DNA from: Microcaldota archaeon
Lineage (GTDB): Archaea > Iainarchaeota > Iainarchaeia > JAADDC01
DNA length: 8,732 nt
NCBI GenBank assembly: GCA_027000685.1
Contig: JALTNN010000112.1
Span: 1-8,732, forward strand
Reading direction: 5' to 3'
In this document: positions 7,745-8,732 of the stretch, one piece after another
Position numbering within the stretch: the first letter of the stretch is position 1
Layout of the letters: each line of letters starts with the position of its first letter
The notes under the pieces: generated by a model
What the model saw: only the letters and a program-made list of their open reading frames with translations
Database searches by the model: none
Told to the model about the DNA's origin: nothing
Translations under genes and position numbers: made by a program

Positions 7745-8536
7745 TCATCCCAGCCCCCTCACAAACTCCTCCGCGGCCTCCCCGATCCTCCTCGAGTACC
7801 CTCCTTCCAGCACAGCCTTCCAGCTCCACTCCCTCAGTCTTCTACCGAGCTCAAAGAACGCCCTTGGTGTTAGGGAAAAATATGTCAGCGGGTCCTCCGC
7901 TAATCCGTCGAAGCCAAGGGATACTACCACGAACTCCACGCCGCCCTTCCGGAAGAACTCAAAGGCCTTTTCCAGGAACCTCACAAAACCGTCGTCCGTG
8001 AGCGGATGAAACACAGGCATGTTAAACCTCCTCTCGTCAGAGGTCTTCCCCGTCCCGGGATAGCCTGCCCCCATGTGGACGGAGGCATAGACGGCGTTCT
8101 CCCGGAGGAGCTCCTCCGTACCGTTCCCGTGATGGGCGTCAATGTCGAGGATCCCGACCTTTTCGTCCCTCAGCGAGGCACCTACCGCGTTGTTGAATAT
8201 GCAGAAGCCCATCCCCCTTCCTCTCCCGGCGTGGTGCCCCGGAGGCCTCGTGAGGATGAAGGTGTTCTCTGGTGCCATCACGCTCGCGGTGAACGCCCTC
8301 ACAGCCACCTCAAACGTCCCGGACGATACATAGGTGTCCGGGTCGAGCCACCCCACATATCTCTTGACCTTCTCCACGTACTCCGGGTCGTGAACCCTCC
8401 TCACGAGCTCCTCGTCAGCCCTCCTCCACACCCCGTCGTATCCTATCCTCTCTACTATCCACTCCACCCTTTCTGGCCTCTCAGGATGTCCGGGATGCCT
8501 GTGTGCCTCGTGCCCCTCGATAACTATAACCCTCAC
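7745..8536 (-). CDS. Histone-deacetylase-fold amidohydrolase, short form
   Basis: This 263-residue protein is a zinc hydrolase of the arginase/deacetylase superfamily. Visible motifs are HPERPERV (17-24), RPPGHHAGRGRGMGF (97-111) with the catalytic histidines 101-102, ILDIDAHHGNGTEE (129-142) with zinc ligands Asp133 and His135, SLGFDGLAEDPL (206-217) with zinc ligand Asp210, and LEGGY with the active-site Tyr247. Prokaryotic members remove acetyl groups from small amides such as acetylpolyamines, acetoin-pathway substrates or acetyl-lysine; the substrate here is unknown. It is clearly shorter than typical members (usually above 300 residues), with shortened loops but no missing catalytic residue, so it is probably active. 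GTG 8536 overlaps the upstream PRPP synthetase stop by 4 nt and follows an AGGTGA site. Its stop abuts the argS stop with no gap. Confidence 0.94.
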   Translation of the reverse strand: MRVIVIEGHEAHRHPGHPERPERVEWIVERIGYDGVWRRADEELVRRVHDPEYVEKVKRYVGWLDPDTYVSSGTFEVAVRAFTASVMAPENTFILTRPPGHHAGRGRGMGFCIFNNAVGASLRDEKVGILDIDAHHGNGTEELLRENAVYASVHMGAGYPGTGKTSDERRFNMPVFHPLTDDGFVRFLEKAFEFFRKGGVEFVVVSLGFDGLAEDPLTYFSLTPRAFFELGRRLREWSWKAVLEGGYSRRIGEAAEEFVRGLG

Positions 8537-8732
8537 AGGGCTTCACCTACGGTCTCCGCCACACTCACCCTGCTCTCCTCCCTCTCTATCGTGTCCGTTA
8601 CCACAACCTCTCCTACCTTCTTCAACCTCTCCCAACCGGGCGAGAAAACCCCGTGAACAGCTGCAAAGATCACCCTCCTGGCACGTACGTACTCAGCCGC
8701 CCTCGCCATGGTGCCGCCCGACGCTATGATGT
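8533..8732 (-). CDS. prs: Ribose-phosphate pyrophosphokinase, C-terminal part (runs off right edge)
   Basis: Sixty-five residues of an open frame enter from the right edge. They begin with IIASGGTMARAAEYV, the PRPP-binding loop of phosphoribosyl pyrophosphate synthetase (family form DDIIxTGGT). They continue with VIFAAVHGVFSPGWERL and EVVVTDTI, both hallmark C-terminal segments of this family, and end at a TGA at 8533-8535. The enzyme makes PRPP from ribose 5-phosphate and ATP for nucleotide, histidine and tryptophan synthesis. The N-terminal catalytic part lies outside the window, so length and start cannot be judged. The stop overlaps the GTG start of the deacetylase-fold gene (GTGA), so the two are co-transcribed and probably translationally coupled. 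Confidence 0.93.
   Translation of the reverse strand, partial: IIASGGTMARAAEYVRARRVIFAAVHGVFSPGWERLKKVGEVVVTDTIEREESRVSVAETVGEAL
8543..8550 (-). promoter_or_regulatory. Ribosome binding site of the deacetylase-fold gene
   Basis: The minus strand reads GTAGGTGA within the end of prs, a good match to the archaeal AGGTGATC consensus, ending about 6 nt before the GTG at 8536. It supports this start and coupled expression with prs. Confidence 0.5.

Noticed and set aside
8006..8656. Plus-strand frame of 216 codons opposite the deacetylase and prs genes
   Set aside because: It covers two recognised minus-strand genes and their overlap, and has no family features or promoter.

Overview
The window is a very compact piece of an archaeal chromosome, probably from a thermophile. 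This rests on an archaeal-type ATP-dependent DNA ligase, archease, TtuA, the archaeal MIP18/DUF59 protein and a small single-cluster ferredoxin. Further support comes from heavy AGG/AGA arginine codon use, frequent GTG starts (8 of the 13 genes whose start is visible) and TATA boxes placed about 26-30 nt upstream of start codons, which implies leaderless transcripts. I cannot name the lineage from sequence alone. Fourteen genes fill nearly all of the 8.7 kb; the longest gene-free stretch is about 105 bp. I saw no rRNA, tRNA, CRISPR array or mobile element.

Layout from left to right: the start of an unrecognised gene (1-263, minus) diverges from DNA ligase (369-2135, plus), which is followed by a small two-helix membrane protein (2119-2334, plus). 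A tRNA-binding OB-fold protein (2327-2638, minus) converges on these and diverges from a weakly CYTH-like protein (2671-3225, plus). Next, all on the minus strand, come ferredoxin (3209-3400) with a DUF59 Fe-S assembly protein (3409-3762), then an unrecognised helical protein (3796-4521) coupled to archease (4518-4937). Archease diverges from a plus-strand operon of ubiquitin-like sulfur carrier (4970-5170), TtuA-type tRNA thiolase (5163-6104) and arginyl-tRNA synthetase (6101-7744). The right end holds a minus-strand pair: PRPP synthetase (partial, 8533-8732) followed by a short histone-deacetylase-fold amidohydrolase (7745-8536).

The common thread is tRNA: archease (cofactor of the RtcB tRNA ligase), sulfur carrier plus TtuA (2-thiolation), ArgS, and a free-standing tRNA-binding domain. 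Fe-S chemistry is a second thread, because TtuA needs a [4Fe-4S] cluster and a ferredoxin plus DUF59 operon lies nearby. The most striking features are architectural. Two divergent gene pairs are each separated by exactly 32 nt, and each 32-nt gap appears to hold two opposed, overlapping leaderless promoters. Three junctions are GTGA stop/start overlaps, and one convergent pair has no intergenic base at all. The best candidates for new biology are the unknown protein coupled to archease, with a possible nucleotidyltransferase-like motif, and the degenerate CYTH-like protein.
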